64,000 bases of DNA from Longimicrobium sp. (GCF_035474595.1 NZ_DATIND010000149.1:1-64000), one strand, 5' to 3'. Shown: positions 53,063 through 61,947, counted from the first letter of the stretch. Notes: generated from the letters alone by a model not told the origin. Program-made: numbers and translations.

Positions 53063-53653
53063 TCAACGCGTGGCTTCGCGGAGGAGGGGATACGGGTTCA
53101 GGTCGCGGCCGTGCCACCAGCGGTTGGGGTCGGTGACGGTGTAGATGCCGAAGTGCAGGTGCGGGCTGCCGCCCTGCGCGTTCCCGGTCGTTCCCACGTA
53201 GCCGATGACGTCGCCCGCGCGCACCAGCTCGCCCTCGACGAGGCCCGCGCGGTAGCCCTGCAGGTGGGCGTAGAAGTAGAGGGTGCGCGTGTCCAAGTCG
53301 CGCTCGTAGATGGAGATGCCGCCCAGCGCGCTGGAGTCGCGCTTCACGATCACGCCGGGCGCGGCGGCCAGCACCGGCGTGCCGCGCGGCGCCATGATGT
53401 CGATCCCCAGGTGCTTGCGCCCGCCGGAGCGCCCCGCGCCGAAGCTGTCGCGCAGCTCCCCCGCGCGCACGCCCGCCACGGGGATCACCAGCCGCGGCGC
53501 CGCCTCCGCGCGCCGCAGCTCCTCGGGCCGCGCGAAGCGGACGACGAGCGCCTTCCCGGTGATCGCGAGGAACGTCACCACCCCAACCAGCAGCGCGCCC
53601 TCCACGAGCGCGACGGCGATGGCGGCGGTGCGGAACGACAGGCGGATGCGCAT
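53063..53653 (-). CDS. M23 (LytM) family metallopeptidase
   Basis: Membrane-anchored peptidoglycan-type endopeptidase. The 196-residue protein has a signal anchor (about 10-31) and zinc ligands H81 and D85 in HLGID, with H167 in the PHLHFGI motif (H165-x-H167). H130 in FYAHL is also conserved. All catalytic residues are intact, so it may be an active hydrolase and not a degenerate activator. No divisome gene lies nearby. Confidence 0.93.
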   Translation of the reverse strand: MRIRLSFRTAAIAVALVEGALLVGVVTFLAITGKALVVRFARPEELRRAEAAPRLVIPVAGVRAGELRDSFGAGRSGGRKHLGIDIMAPRGTPVLAAAPGVIVKRDSSALGGISIYERDLDTRTLYFYAHLQGYRAGLVEGELVRAGDVIGYVGTTGNAQGGSPHLHFGIYTVTDPNRWWHGRDLNPYPLLREATR

Positions 53654-53694
53654 GGAAGGACCGGCGGGCGCACGAAGCGAGCCGTCAAAAGAAA

Positions 53695-53786
53695 AGTCCT
53701 AAGTGCTAAGTCCTAAGTGCTAAGTTAACTACGACTTAGGACTTAGGACTTAGGACTTAGGACTTGGGACTTAGGACTTAGGACTT
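53695..53786. repeat. Inverted heptamer arrays (AAGTCCT/AGTGCTA and ACTTAGG)
   Basis: Left arm units AAGTCCT and AAGTGCT oppose right arm units ACTTAGG across TAACTACG, forming a long potential hairpin between two minus-strand genes. Confidence 0.9.
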
Positions 53787-53801
53787 CTTCTGCTTCTCGA
53801 C

Positions 53802-54938
53802 CTACCGCCGGTCGTACGTCACCTCCACGTCGTACGACTCGCCCGTCTTCCCCAGCACGCGCAGGGAGATCGCGGCGTTGCCGCGGTCCAGCGGCACGTC
53901 GTCGTTCACCTGGAACGGCGCGCGGAAGAGGTTGCCGAAGCGCGAGTCGAAGCCGGCTTCGCGCGGCACCACCTTCACCGGCGAGTGGCCGCTGTCCACC
54001 GTTCCGTCGACCTCGTACACCAGCACGCCCTCGCTCCCCGACGGCTGCAGCTTGTCGTCCACGCCGGGCTGCGCGACTTCGACGACCAGCACCTTCGACG
54101 GCGAGGCGGGGTCGTCCACCGGCAGCACCAGCATCTGCAGGCCGTCGCCGCCGGTGGCGGGGGCCAGGCGCACCACCTCGCGCGTGGGCTGGGAGACGTA
54201 GCGCATCTGCGAGGTGTCCAGCCAGCCGTTCTTGCGCCGGTCCCACGCCAGGAACCCGTTCGCGCGGAAGATGTCGGACATGATGGACCAGCAGCCGGCG
54301 TCGGACTGGTCGGCGGGCGCGGCGGCGCCGAACGGGTACTGGTCCGGCAGCCCGAACAGGTGCCCCACCTCGTGCACCAGGTTGATGAAACGGTTCTTGT
54401 AGCTGTCGCGCCCGAAGGTCACCGCGTGGCGGATGGTGCCGCTCGGCGTCTGCGCCGCGTGCCCCTTGTCGGCGATGAACGCGGGCGAGACGGAGAACTT
54501 CGCCTCGCGCGGCGACACGATCATCACCACCTGGAACTCGGAGAACTTCACCTCGGACTTCGCGAACAGCGCCGCCGCGTCGGAGATGTACTCGCGGTGC
54601 AGGTCGAAGCTGACGAAGTCCACGCCGCCGTTGACCAGCTTGCCGTACTGGTCCGACGGCTTCGCCAGCTGCCGCCATCCCAGCTCGGACTTCACTTCCA
54701 CCTGCAGCGCCAGCTTCCCCTGCGACTGGTTGAAGAACAGCCGCTGCGCCTGCCCGCCGCCCAGCAGGCGGTCGGCCACCTCGCCGGGATCGTCCTTGCC
54801 GGGCGCGTCGGGGTGGCCCACGAAGACCATCACCGCCTTGATGGTGCCGACCGGCTGCAGGTACATGCCGAAGTCGGTGGGCCCTTCGCCGAACACTCGC
54901 AGCCCCCGGGAGCTCAGGGGCGGAATCGCGTCTGCCAT
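53802..54938 (-). CDS. M6-like zinc metalloprotease
   Basis: The 378-residue protein contains the zincin motif H189-E190-V-G-H193-LFGLPD with a third ligand candidate D199, followed by a WSIMSD turn equivalent to the Met-turn, as in M6 (immune inhibitor A-like) peptidases. The N-terminal 150 residues include KAVMVFVGHPDAP, typical of the M6 entry strand. The C-terminal 110 residues look like a beta-sandwich. No signal peptide is visible, odd for this family. ATG 54938 follows a GAGGTA site. Confidence 0.85.
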   Translation of the reverse strand: MADAIPPLSSRGLRVFGEGPTDFGMYLQPVGTIKAVMVFVGHPDAPGKDDPGEVADRLLGGGQAQRLFFNQSQGKLALQVEVKSELGWRQLAKPSDQYGKLVNGGVDFVSFDLHREYISDAAALFAKSEVKFSEFQVVMIVSPREAKFSVSPAFIADKGHAAQTPSGTIRHAVTFGRDSYKNRFINLVHEVGHLFGLPDQYPFGAAAPADQSDAGCWSIMSDIFRANGFLAWDRRKNGWLDTSQMRYVSQPTREVVRLAPATGGDGLQMLVLPVDDPASPSKVLVVEVAQPGVDDKLQPSGSEGVLVYEVDGTVDSGHSPVKVVPREAGFDSRFGNLFRAPFQVNDDVPLDRGNAAISLRVLGKTGESYDVEVTYDRR

Positions 54939-55129
54939 GGAGATACCTCGCGCGGAAATAGGGGAGGGAAGCTGTGCCGCCGTGCGGAGATGGATGGCCG
55001 GAGCGCGGAAGATTTCCTGCGGTTCCGCGCACGAACGGCGGGGTGGGGCGGGGGCGCGGGTGGGGATTGCGTCGCGCCTGCCAAGGGATTGTAAACCACT
55101 CTCCCGCCGTCTACAAGTGCCGGAGCCGA

Positions 55130-55188
55130 AGTCCTGAGTCCCAAGTCCCAAGTCCCAAGTCCCAAGTGGAAATTCAGCTTAGGACTTG
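55130..55188. repeat. Heptamer array (AGTCCCA)n with inverted end
   Basis: AAGTCCTGAG and four AGTCCCA units, then AGCTTAGGACTT inverted at the end. Confidence 0.85.
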
Positions 55189-55250
55189 CGGTCGGCGCGG
55201 CGTTCGCAGACGGGATTCATGCGTGATCCACAGGCTGACGTGCGATCATG

Positions 55251-55320
55251 CGATAGATCCTTCGGCCTGCAGCATTCGGTGCGGCGAATGTTACAGTGTG
55301 GCCGGCCTCAGGATGACGTC
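55251..55320 (-). repeat. 70-bp repeat family C, copy 5
   Basis: GATAGATCCTTCGGCCTGCAG ... GGCCGGCCTCAGGATGACGTC. Confidence 0.8.
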
Positions 55321-55402
55321 TGGTGGTGGGACGATGATGTGTCTGTCGACCGCCCAACGCACTTCCGCATTCTCGCACTCTCGCACTTCTGTCCAAAGAA
55401 GG

Positions 55403-55428
55403 GAGGCCCGGGCACCTGCCCGGGCCTC
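55403..55428 (-). terminator. Terminator of the cold-shock gene
   Basis: Perfect stem GAGGCCCGGGCA / TGCCCGGGCCTC with a 2-nt loop, 22 bp after the stop. Confidence 0.8.
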
Positions 55429-55449
55429 TCTCCCGATGTGGAGCGCTGT

Positions 55450-55881
55450 TTACCAGCGGTCGCCGCCGCCGCCGTAGCCACGGTCGCCGCCGCCGCCACC
55501 GCCGTAGCCGCCGCGGCCACCCCCACCGCCGCCGTAGCCACCGCCGCCGCCGCCACGGCCGCCACCACCACCGCCGTAGCCGCCACCGCCGCCGCCACGG
55601 CCGCCACCACCGCCGCCGTAGCCACCGCCGCGGCTGCCGCCACCGCCGCTCTCGCCGCCGTCTGCGGGCGCGTCGAGACGCACCACGTTCTCGGCCGCGG
55701 GGCCCTTCGTGCCCTGCACCACCTCGAACTCGACCGGCTCACCCTCGTTCAGGGTCCTGAACCCCGAGCCCTGGATCGCGCTGTGGTGCACGAAGCAGTC
55801 CTTCTCGCCGTTCTCGCGGGTGATGAAGCCGAACCCCTTCTCGGGGTTGAACCACTTCACCGTCCCCTTTTCCCTCGCCAT
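55450..55881 (-). CDS. Cold-shock domain protein with glycine/arginine-rich tail
   Basis: Residues 1-70 are a canonical cold-shock domain: [15 protein letters not shown] with RNP1 KGFGFI and RNP2-like DCFVHHSAI, which binds single-stranded RNA and DNA. The tail (about 76-143) is almost pure Gly with regularly spaced Tyr and Arg: repeats of [12 protein letters not shown] type. Bacterial Csp proteins normally end after 70 residues; such RGG/YGG tails recall eukaryotic glycine-rich RNA-binding proteins and could promote condensation. The DNA of the tail is a near-perfect trinucleotide-like repeat, prone to length change. Confidence 0.95.
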   Translation of the reverse strand: MAREKGTVKWFNPEKGFGFITRENGEKDCFVHHSAIQGSGFRTLNEGEPVEFEVVQGTKGPAAENVVRLDAPADGGESGGGGSRGGGYGGGGGGRGGGGGGYGGGGGGRGGGGGGYGGGGGGRGGYGGGGGGDRGYGGGGDRW

Positions 55882-56344
55882 AGCCGGTCACCCTCTGGAG
55901 TTGGTGTTTTGCAGCCGCCGCTGCCGGAGCAAGTGATTCCTGCCGCGCATTGCGTGCCAGAGCTCCACGACGGGCGAGATCGACGGGCGCGCCAGGGGAA
56001 CAACACGGGGAAGTTCGGTTGAAAACGGCCAGCCGTCAACCATGCAGTTGCGCGATTTTGCCGCCCCTGGCGTCCAAAATCGCGATTCTGGCGACTGTCC
56101 GGCCCGCACGGGCCCGAAACGGGCGGCGGCGTTCCATTCTCCTCCGCGCATGCGCCGCCGCAGCTTACACCCCGCCACGATGTGCCGCATGCACCGCGCC
56201 ACCGCGACAGCTTGTCCTCGTTTGTCCCCCCGGCGGCTTCTTTCACGCGGTCACAATCGCGTCCCGATCTGTGTCCTTTCGGTATCGATCTCCCGCACTT
56301 CCGCACTTCCGCACTTCCGCACTCACGCACTTCCGCACTCGTTG
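55882..56344. other. Leader region of the cold-shock gene and CGCACTTC array
   Basis: No gene is seen. It probably holds a long 5' leader, common in cold-shock genes. At about 56287-56342 an array of CGCACTTC units occurs, similar to those at 54-90 and about 55357-55390. Confidence 0.55.
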
Positions 56345-56887
56345 TCAGACGGGCTCCAGCGCGCGGTGCGGCTGCGGCGGCAGCTCCACGGCGATGGCGT
56401 CGCCCGGGCGGACCTCGCCGCCGGCCAGGACCACGGCCATGATGCCCGCCTTGCGCACCAGGCCGCCGTCCGCGTCGCGGTCCAGCACCGCCGCCATCAG
56501 GCCGGGCTGGAAGCGGTCCAGCTGCGCGCACGGGTTGCGGAGCCCCGTGACCTCCACGAGCGCCGCATCGCCCAGGCGCAGGCGCGTGCCGGCGGGGAGG
56601 GCGAGCAGGTCGACGCCGCGCGTGGTCACGTTCTCGCCCATGTCGCCGGCGGAGACGTGGAAGCCGGCGGCGCGCAGCTCGTCGTGCAGCTCGGCGTGGA
56701 TCAGGTGCACCTGGCGCAGGTTGGGCTGCGTGGGGTCGCGCGCCACGCGCGAGCGGTGCTTCACCGTCACCCCCGCATGCGCGTCGCCGTCCACGCCCAG
56801 GCCCGCGAGCAGGCGGATCGCATCCTCGTTCGCCTTGCTGAAGGCGTGCGCCGGGCCGCGGCTGACCGCCGTCACCGTTCCATCCAT
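56345..56887 (-). CDS. MOSC domain protein
   Basis: MOSC domains bind or transfer sulfur or molybdenum cofactor-related ligands. The protein starts MDGTVTAVSRGPAHAFSK and has GLGVDGDAHAG, the segment VSAGDMGENVTTRGVDL, and the conserved Cys in LRNPCAQLD. The length of 180 residues is normal for stand-alone bacterial MOSC proteins. In-frame ATGs at 56917 and 56902 lie upstream; I prefer 56887 because GGGAG is spaced 6 bp from it. It follows the VOC gene closely. Confidence 0.9.
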   Translation of the reverse strand: MDGTVTAVSRGPAHAFSKANEDAIRLLAGLGVDGDAHAGVTVKHRSRVARDPTQPNLRQVHLIHAELHDELRAAGFHVSAGDMGENVTTRGVDLLALPAGTRLRLGDAALVEVTGLRNPCAQLDRFQPGLMAAVLDRDADGGLVRKAGIMAVVLAGGEVRPGDAIAVELPPQPHRALEPV

Positions 56888-56917
56888 CCGAATCTCCCGC
56901 ATCTCCCGAATCTCCAT

Positions 56918-57298
56918 TCAGAACTGGGTGATGGAGAGGACGTTGCCGTCCGGATCGTGGAACCACGCGATCCGCGCGCCCGCGGGCGAGGTCCAGACGC
57001 CCAGCTCGTCCTGCTCCATCCCGCCGTAGCGCAGCGGCTCCGCGCCGCGCTCGCGCAGCTCGCGCACGGCGGCGTGCGCGTCGGCGACGTCCCACCCGAG
57101 GATGGTGAACGGCGCCGGCTCGAAGCCGGGGACGCCCGCGACGTTCACCACGCGCAGCATCGTTCCGCCGCAGTCGAACACCAGCGCGAACGCGTCCTCG
57201 CCCACCAGGCGAAGGCCCAGCACGCGCTGGTAGAACGCCCGCGCCCGCGCCGGATCGCGCGTGGGAACGAACGCCACCAGCTTCGCCGATCCCAGCAT
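56918..57298 (-). CDS. VOC family (glyoxalase-like) protein
   Basis: The 126-residue protein is a single glyoxalase/bleomycin-resistance fold: KLVAFVPTRDPARARAFYQR, LRLVGEDAFALVFDCGG, a central helix AHAAVRELRERGAEPL and the final IAWFHDPDGNVLSITQF. The last motif (DPDGN) is highly typical. Metal ligands are incomplete, so the activity cannot be named. It is directly followed by the MOSC gene and preceded by a DUF5990 gene 22 bp on the other side. Confidence 0.9.
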   Translation of the reverse strand: MLGSAKLVAFVPTRDPARARAFYQRVLGLRLVGEDAFALVFDCGGTMLRVVNVAGVPGFEPAPFTILGWDVADAHAAVRELRERGAEPLRYGGMEQDELGVWTSPAGARIAWFHDPDGNVLSITQF

Positions 57299-57320
57299 CG
57301 CGCCCTCCGCGGGTGATGGG

Positions 57321-57764
57321 TCAATCGCGACGCATCGTCCAACCGCCGTCGAGCAGCGGGACGGTGGCGCAGCACGGGCCGCCGTCGCGCGCGGTGCCCT
57401 CGATCCGCGCCTCGAGGACGGCGCCGGGGGTGGCCAGCGCCGCCTCGACGAGCGGCCAGTCGATTGCGGCCGTCTTCACCTTCGCGCGGCGCGTCCAGCA
57501 CGAGCCTGCCTGCCCGGCCGAGGTTCCCGAGCTCACGTAGACGAACCGGTCCGCCGGCGTTCCGTGCGCGAACGGCCCCAGCACGTTCACCGCGCCGCCG
57601 CGGTCCGCCACGCGGACGGTGAGGTCGAACACGATCTCCCCGGCCGACGCGCGGGTGGGCGGCAGCAGCGCGTCGCGCCCGCGCTGCACCGCGAACGCCA
57701 CCCCCATCGGCGGCCGCACGACGACGATGCGCAGCGGGAGATCACGATCGGTGGACGTAGTCAT
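57321..57764 (-). CDS. DUF5990 family protein
   Basis: The 147-residue protein shows the features I associate with DUF5990: LPLRIVVVRPPMGVAFAVQR near the start, FDLTVRV, NVLGPFAHGTPADRFVYVSS and SCWTRRAKVKTAAIDW. The function is unknown. ATG 57764 is used because the upstream frame enters a dispersed repeat. It heads a probable operon with the VOC and MOSC genes. Confidence 0.8.
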   Translation of the reverse strand: MTTSTDRDLPLRIVVVRPPMGVAFAVQRGRDALLPPTRASAGEIVFDLTVRVADRGGAVNVLGPFAHGTPADRFVYVSSGTSAGQAGSCWTRRAKVKTAAIDWPLVEAALATPGAVLEARIEGTARDGGPCCATVPLLDGGWTMRRD

Positions 57765-57823
57765 GAGGTGGTGCTGGAGATGGGGATCGGATCGCGCACA
57801 TTGCCAGCTGGACCAGGCTTGGG

Positions 57824-57973
57824 AAGGCGAATGAATTCGCGGCAACAACAGCACGAAGTCCCTGCGGGACTGCGGCCCCGGCACTCGCGCGATAGCCAGG
57901 ACCTTCACTGGAGAAGTCCGCGAAGGCGGACTGTGTGCCGTTGTAGCCGCGACTTCAGTCGCATTTTCGCGAT
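57824..57973 (-). repeat. Two-hairpin repeats, type B copy 5 plus adjoining type D copy
   Basis: Type B: GCGAATGAATTCGC, GGCAACAAC, GTCCCTGCGGGAC. Type D (57913-57973) in opposite orientation: AGTCCGCGAAGGCGGACT, GTGTGCCGTTGTAGCC, GCGACTTCAGTCGC. Confidence 0.85.
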
Positions 57974-58021
57974 TTCCGATCCGCGCCGTCGCCGGGATCT
58001 ACCGGGATCCATCCCGCGCCA

Positions 58022-58801
58022 TCACCCCGGCCGCTGCAGGTCGAAGATCACGTAGTACGGCACGCGCGCGGCGTCGGCCAGCTTCGGGTTGGCGCGGACC
58101 GCGTCGTCGGTGGGGCGCGGCTCGCGGACGGCGCGGAGGTGAAAGCCGGCGGCGACGATCCACTGGAACCAGTCCTCCAGCGGTACGTGCAGCATGGCGG
58201 TGGTGAACCCGCCCCAGCGCTCCCACTGGAACTCCACCGGCCCGCGCTCGAAATAGCGGTCGATGCAGAGCCAGCGCTTGCCGCCGGCCTCGTCGCGCTC
58301 CCAGCGGCGGAACGGCGTTTCGCTGCACGGATGGCTGATGGACGCCACGAACCGCCCGCCCGGCCGCAGCACGGAGAACACGCCGCGCAGCACCGCCGCG
58401 GGATCGGGCATGTCCTGCAGGGCGATGCACGACACCGCCAGGTCGAACGACTCCGCCGCGAAGAGCGACGCCACCTCGGCCGCGTCGCCGGCGTGGTAGG
58501 CGATGCCGAGCGGCGACCGCGCCTCGTGCCGGCGCGCGTGCTCGATCATCCGTGGCGAGATGTCGACGCCCTCGGCCCGCGCGCCGCGCGTCGCCATCTC
58601 CCGCGCCAGGTATCCGCTTCCGCACCCCACGTCCAGCACGCGCAGGCCGCGCACGTCACCGCAGGCGGCCACCTGCGCGGGGCCCAGGAACTCGTAGCGG
58701 TAGTAGTCGAGCCCCGCTTCCTGGCTGGCCGCGTACCCGTCCGCCGCGCGGTCCCACGCGGCACGCACCGAGTCCGCGTCGAAGCGCGCGGGCTCTGGCA
58801 C
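58022..58801 (-). CDS. Class I SAM-dependent methyltransferase
   Basis: The 259-residue protein has SAM-binding motif I VLDVGCGSGYLAREMA, an acidic residue after motif II (AEGVDISPRMIEHAR) and motif IV SFDLAVSCIALQDMPD, placing it in the UbiE/Methyltransf_11 group. The substrate is unknown; the C-terminal EDWFQWIVAAGFHLRAVREP is common to small-molecule methyltransferases of this kind. It starts at a GTG 2 bp after the upstream stop, so it is coupled to the small helical protein gene. Confidence 0.88.
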   Translation of the reverse strand: MPEPARFDADSVRAAWDRAADGYAASQEAGLDYYRYEFLGPAQVAACGDVRGLRVLDVGCGSGYLAREMATRGARAEGVDISPRMIEHARRHEARSPLGIAYHAGDAAEVASLFAAESFDLAVSCIALQDMPDPAAVLRGVFSVLRPGGRFVASISHPCSETPFRRWERDEAGGKRWLCIDRYFERGPVEFQWERWGGFTTAMLHVPLEDWFQWIVAAGFHLRAVREPRPTDDAVRANPKLADAARVPYYVIFDLQRPG

Positions 58802-58803
58802 GC

Positions 58804-59163
58804 TCAAGCCCGGATCACTTCCAGCGCGACCGCCGCCGCCTGGCGCAGGTGGTCGGTGTGGATGCGCCGCTGCATCGTGGTGGCGGTCGAGGCGAGCTGC
58901 TCGAACATGCTGCGGTGGTGGCGCTCCCCCGCCGACAGCGTCGACAGGCGGTGGTGCGGCTGGTTCGCGTCCATCCACTCCAGCTCCTCGCGGCTGAGCG
59001 CGGCCACGCGCCCGAGCGTTTCCATGTCGTCCAGCCTCTCGGCGGCGTGCGCGGCCGCCGCGAGCGCGTGGAACGCCACCTCGTGCTCGCCCAGCTGGAA
59101 CGAGGCGCCGTGCACCTGCAGCAGCTGCTGCAGGATGGGCTGAAGCTGGTCATGCTCGCTCAT
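58804..59163 (-). CDS. Small helical hypothetical protein
   Basis: The 119-residue protein appears all-helical, rich in His, Gln and Ala (MSEHDQLQPILQQLLQVHGA, EVAFHALAAAAHAAERLDD). It has several His-x-x-His-like pairs but no known motif. It begins at ATG 59163 and precedes the methyltransferase gene by 2 bp. I do not recognise it. Confidence 0.7.
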   Translation of the reverse strand: MSEHDQLQPILQQLLQVHGASFQLGEHEVAFHALAAAAHAAERLDDMETLGRVAALSREELEWMDANQPHHRLSTLSAGERHHRSMFEQLASTATTMQRRIHTDHLRQAAAVALEVIRA

Positions 59164-59289
59164 GGTCGGCTGCGCGGAAGGGTGGCCGTGGAAGAGCGGG
59201 AGATGCTGAAGAATAAGCCGCGCCGGCACCCCGGGGAACGGCGGCATCGTCCGGGCGGCGATTCAGCCAGAGCGAGCGCGGTCCGAGTA

Positions 59290-59449
59290 CCCCGAATGGA
59301 ATTCGGGGGCAACAACGGCACAAAGTCCCTTCGGGACTGCGGCCCCGGCATTCGCGCGGTTGGCCGGGCATTCACCGGGAGTCCACGCAGGCGCCGCGCA
59401 GGCGGACTGTGTGCCGTTGTAGCCGCGAGTTCACTCGCATTTTCGCGAT
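59290..59449 (-). repeat. Two-hairpin repeats, type B copy 6 plus adjoining type D copy
   Basis: Same arrangement as at 57824: CCCGAATGGAATTCGGG, GTCCCTTCGGGAC, then AGTCCACGCAGG...GGCGGACT, GTGTGCCGTTGTAGCC, GCGAGTTCACTCGC. Confidence 0.85.
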
Positions 59450-59548
59450 CGTAATCCGATCCCCATCGTCCATCGCCCCATCCCTGTCATCCCCCTCGCC
59501 TCATCTCCGTCATCCCCATCCCTCCGATCCCGTCAACCCACTCCGCTG

Positions 59549-60736
59549 TCACACCGCGGCGGGCTCGCGCGGCTCGAAGCGGATGGGGAGGCGCGTGGGG
59601 CCGTGCACGTGGAAGGCCTCGCGCGGCTCCCACGGTTCGACGCCCGCCAGCTCGATGTTGCCCAGCCGTTCGAGGAGATGCGCCAGCGCCACGCGTCCCT
59701 CCATCCGCGCCAGCGCCGCGCCGATGCAGAAGTGGATGCCGTGCCCGAACGCCACGTGCGGGTTCGGATCGCGGCCCACGTCGAAGCGCGCGGGCTGGTC
59801 GAAGTGCGCGGGGTCGCGGTTGGCAGCGCCGATCCACGCCAGCACCAGCTGCCCCGCGGGGATGGTGCGCCCGCGCATCTCCACCTCCTGCCGCGTGGCC
59901 CGGAACACCGCCTGGACGGGGGACCGGAAGCGCAGCACCTCCTCGATGGCGCCGGGAAGGATGCGCGGCGCGGCCTGGATGCGCGCGAGCTGGTCCGGGT
60001 GCTCGACCAGGGAGAGGACGGCGTTGGAGATGAGGTTCGCCGTGGTCTCGTGGCCGGCCAGCAGGAGGAGCTGGAAGAAGCCGAGGATGTCCTCCTCGGT
60101 CAGCCGCTCGCCCTCCACCTCGACCTCCACCAGCCGCGTCAGCAGGTCGTCTTGCGGCGCGCGGCGGCGGGCTTCCAGCAGGGCGGGGAGATACGCCGCC
60201 ATCTCGTCGTGCGCGGCGGCGAAGCTCTCCACCGCCCGTTGCGCCCGCGCGTCGTTGGCGACGGCGTGGCTCAGCGCGACGATGGCGTCGGTCCAGCGGC
60301 GGAAGCGCGGGCGGTCGGCCACGGGCGCGCCCAGCATCTCCGCGATCACCATCAGCGGCAGGGGGACGGCGTAGTCGGCGACCAGGTCCATCTCCCCGCG
60401 CTGCGCCGCGCCGTCCAGCAATTCGCGCGACAGCTCGCGGATGCGCGGCTCCAGCGCGGCCACCGCGCGCGGGGTGAAGGCGCGCATGATGAGCCCGCGC
60501 AGCTGCGTGTGCCGCGGCGGATCGGCGAAGATGAGCCACCGCGAAGTCCGCGGCGAGTTGGGGGAGACGACGGAGCTGAAGGTGGCCGCGTCGTTCAGCG
60601 CGCGCTTCACGCTGTCGTAGTCGAACAACATCCAGTGCCCGGACTGCGGCTCCTGGAACACGGGCGACGCCGCGCGCAGGTGGTCGTAGAGCGGATACGG
60701 GTTGCGGCGCGTGTCGTCGGAGAAGAGGCTCTGCAT
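59549..60736 (-). CDS. Cytochrome P450
   Basis: The 395-residue soluble bacterial P450 has the I-helix AGHETT (227-232), the K-helix E266-x-x-R269 and the heme-thiolate loop [10 protein letters not shown] with C337. Length and the motif [19 protein letters not shown] place it among CYP107/CYP102-unrelated bacterial class I enzymes that need ferredoxin partners. No ferredoxin gene is nearby. A TetR regulator gene lies 228 bp upstream, on the same strand, across a heptamer array. Substrate unknown. Confidence 0.95.
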   Translation of the reverse strand: MQSLFSDDTRRNPYPLYDHLRAASPVFQEPQSGHWMLFDYDSVKRALNDAATFSSVVSPNSPRTSRWLIFADPPRHTQLRGLIMRAFTPRAVAALEPRIRELSRELLDGAAQRGEMDLVADYAVPLPLMVIAEMLGAPVADRPRFRRWTDAIVALSHAVANDARAQRAVESFAAAHDEMAAYLPALLEARRRAPQDDLLTRLVEVEVEGERLTEEDILGFFQLLLLAGHETTANLISNAVLSLVEHPDQLARIQAAPRILPGAIEEVLRFRSPVQAVFRATRQEVEMRGRTIPAGQLVLAWIGAANRDPAHFDQPARFDVGRDPNPHVAFGHGIHFCIGAALARMEGRVALAHLLERLGNIELAGVEPWEPREAFHVHGPTRLPIRFEPREPAAV

Positions 60737-60778
60737 GGGCGCGACCTCCGATCGCCTGGGGATCGGGTTGGGGGATCA

Positions 60779-60960
60779 GTCCTAAGTCCTAAGTCCTAAG
60801 TCCTAAGTGCTGAGTGCTGAGTGCTGAGTGCTGAGTGCTGAGTGCTGAGTGCTGAGTGCTGAGTGCTGAGTGCTGAGTGCTGAGTGCTGAGTGCTGAGTG
60901 CTGAGTGCTGAGTGCTGAGTGCCGAGTGCCGAGTGCCGAGTGCTGAGTGCTGAGTGCTGC
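60779..60960. repeat. Tandem heptamer array (AGTCCTA)n-(AGTGCTG)n
   Basis: About four AGTCCTA units, then more than 20 AGTGCTG/AGTGCCG units. It is the longest array in the window, between tetR and the P450 gene. Confidence 0.95.
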
Positions 60961-60963
60961 GCG

Positions 60964-61584
60964 TCATCCGCCGCCTTCGCGGGCGAAGGCGCGGAGGAGG
61001 ATGGAGACGATCTCGCGCGCGAGCGGCTCGTCTACCGGGCCGCCGGACATCAGGTAGCGGTAGAAGAGGGGCCCGCCGATGACGTCCGTGGCGAGGCGGA
61101 TGTCCAGCCCCGCGCGCAGCTCGCCGCGGGCGACGGCGCGCTCCAGCACCTGGCGCACGGCGGCGCGCCAGGTGGCGTCGAAGCCGGTGCGCACCGCGTG
61201 GGCGATGCGCTCGCTCCGCGCCATCGCCGCGACCAGGCCGGAGAGGAGCAGGCCGCTGGCGGGGTCGGCGTACATCCCCAGCGCGGCGCGCATCAGCGCC
61301 ATCAGGTCGCCCTCCGCGCCGCCGGTGTCGGGGATGGGGATGGCGGCCACGATCCGCCCGATCGCCTCGATCACCAGCGTCTCCTTCTCCTTCCAGCGCC
61401 GGTAGACCGTCGCCTTGCCGACGCCCGCCTTCGCCGCGATCCCCTCCATCGTCACCGCGTCGTAGCCCACCTCGCGGATCAGCGCGACCGCGGCGCCCAG
61501 GATGGCATCGTGCGCCTCCTCGCTCCGCGGCCGCCCCGGCGCGCGCGTCTCCACCGCCGGTGATTCGATACGCTCTCGTTTCAT
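60964..61584 (-). CDS. TetR/AcrR family transcriptional regulator
   Basis: The 206-residue protein has the TetR helix-turn-helix: AILGAAVALIREVGYDAVTM then AKAGVGKATVYRRWKEKETL (about 28-70). A helical ligand domain of the TetR_C group follows. I take ATG 61584; earlier in-frame starts would overlap the palindromic operator. It probably represses itself and perhaps the P450 gene downstream, although a long heptamer array separates them. Confidence 0.93.
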   Translation of the reverse strand: MKRERIESPAVETRAPGRPRSEEAHDAILGAAVALIREVGYDAVTMEGIAAKAGVGKATVYRRWKEKETLVIEAIGRIVAAIPIPDTGGAEGDLMALMRAALGMYADPASGLLLSGLVAAMARSERIAHAVRTGFDATWRAAVRQVLERAVARGELRAGLDIRLATDVIGGPLFYRYLMSGGPVDEPLAREIVSILLRAFAREGGG

Positions 61585-61605
61585 AATCACCAACATGCGA
61601 CGTAG

Positions 61606-61628
61606 CGATACGGAACGCAAGCGTATCG
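61606..61628. promoter_or_regulatory. Palindromic operator upstream of tetR
   Basis: CGATACG-N9-CGTATCG, a TetR-type operator, lies 22 bp before the tetR start. Another CGATACG half-site is at 61566 within the first codons. Confidence 0.7.
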
Positions 61629-61648
61629 TTAATGGAGATCGAAAGAAG

Positions 61649-61678
61649 AAGGGCCGGGGAGGCGATTCCCCGGCCCTT
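61649..61678 (-). terminator. Terminator of the Cys-rich gene
   Basis: Perfect stem AAGGGCCGGGGA / TCCCCGGCCCTT with a 6-nt loop, followed on the minus strand by CTTCTTTC. Confidence 0.82.
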
Positions 61679-61701
61679 CCGCGCCGCCGCCTAGGCGCTC
61701 C

Positions 61702-61947
61702 TCAGGTCGCGCAGAGGCAGCAGCCCTGGCGGCAGAATCCCGTTCCGCCGTTCTCCGGGAAGTAGGAGAGGCAGGTCTGCGAGCAGGCCGCCTGGGTGCT
61801 GCAGGCACCGACCTGTCCCGCCGCGGGATTGAACGGACAGGCGGCCGCCGCCTGCGGCGAAGCCATCAGCTGGCTCGCCCCGAACGCCAGCGCCGCCGCG
61901 ATGGCGACGCTGAACAATCCCCTGGATGCCGCTGCCGGTCTGATCAC
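61702..61947 (-). CDS. Secreted cysteine-rich small protein
   Basis: The 81-residue precursor starts at GTG 61947 after an AGGGAGG site. It has a signal peptide ending near residue 36 (SPQAAA). The mature part of about 45 residues contains eight Cys (CPF, GAC, AACSQTC, GFCRQGCCLC), Gly and Pro but few charges. This could be a disulfide-knotted peptide or a metal-binding or RiPP-like product. No family known to me. It has its own strong terminator. Confidence 0.75.
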   Translation of the reverse strand: MIRPAAASRGLFSVAIAAALAFGASQLMASPQAAAACPFNPAAGQVGACSTQAACSQTCLSYFPENGGTGFCRQGCCLCAT

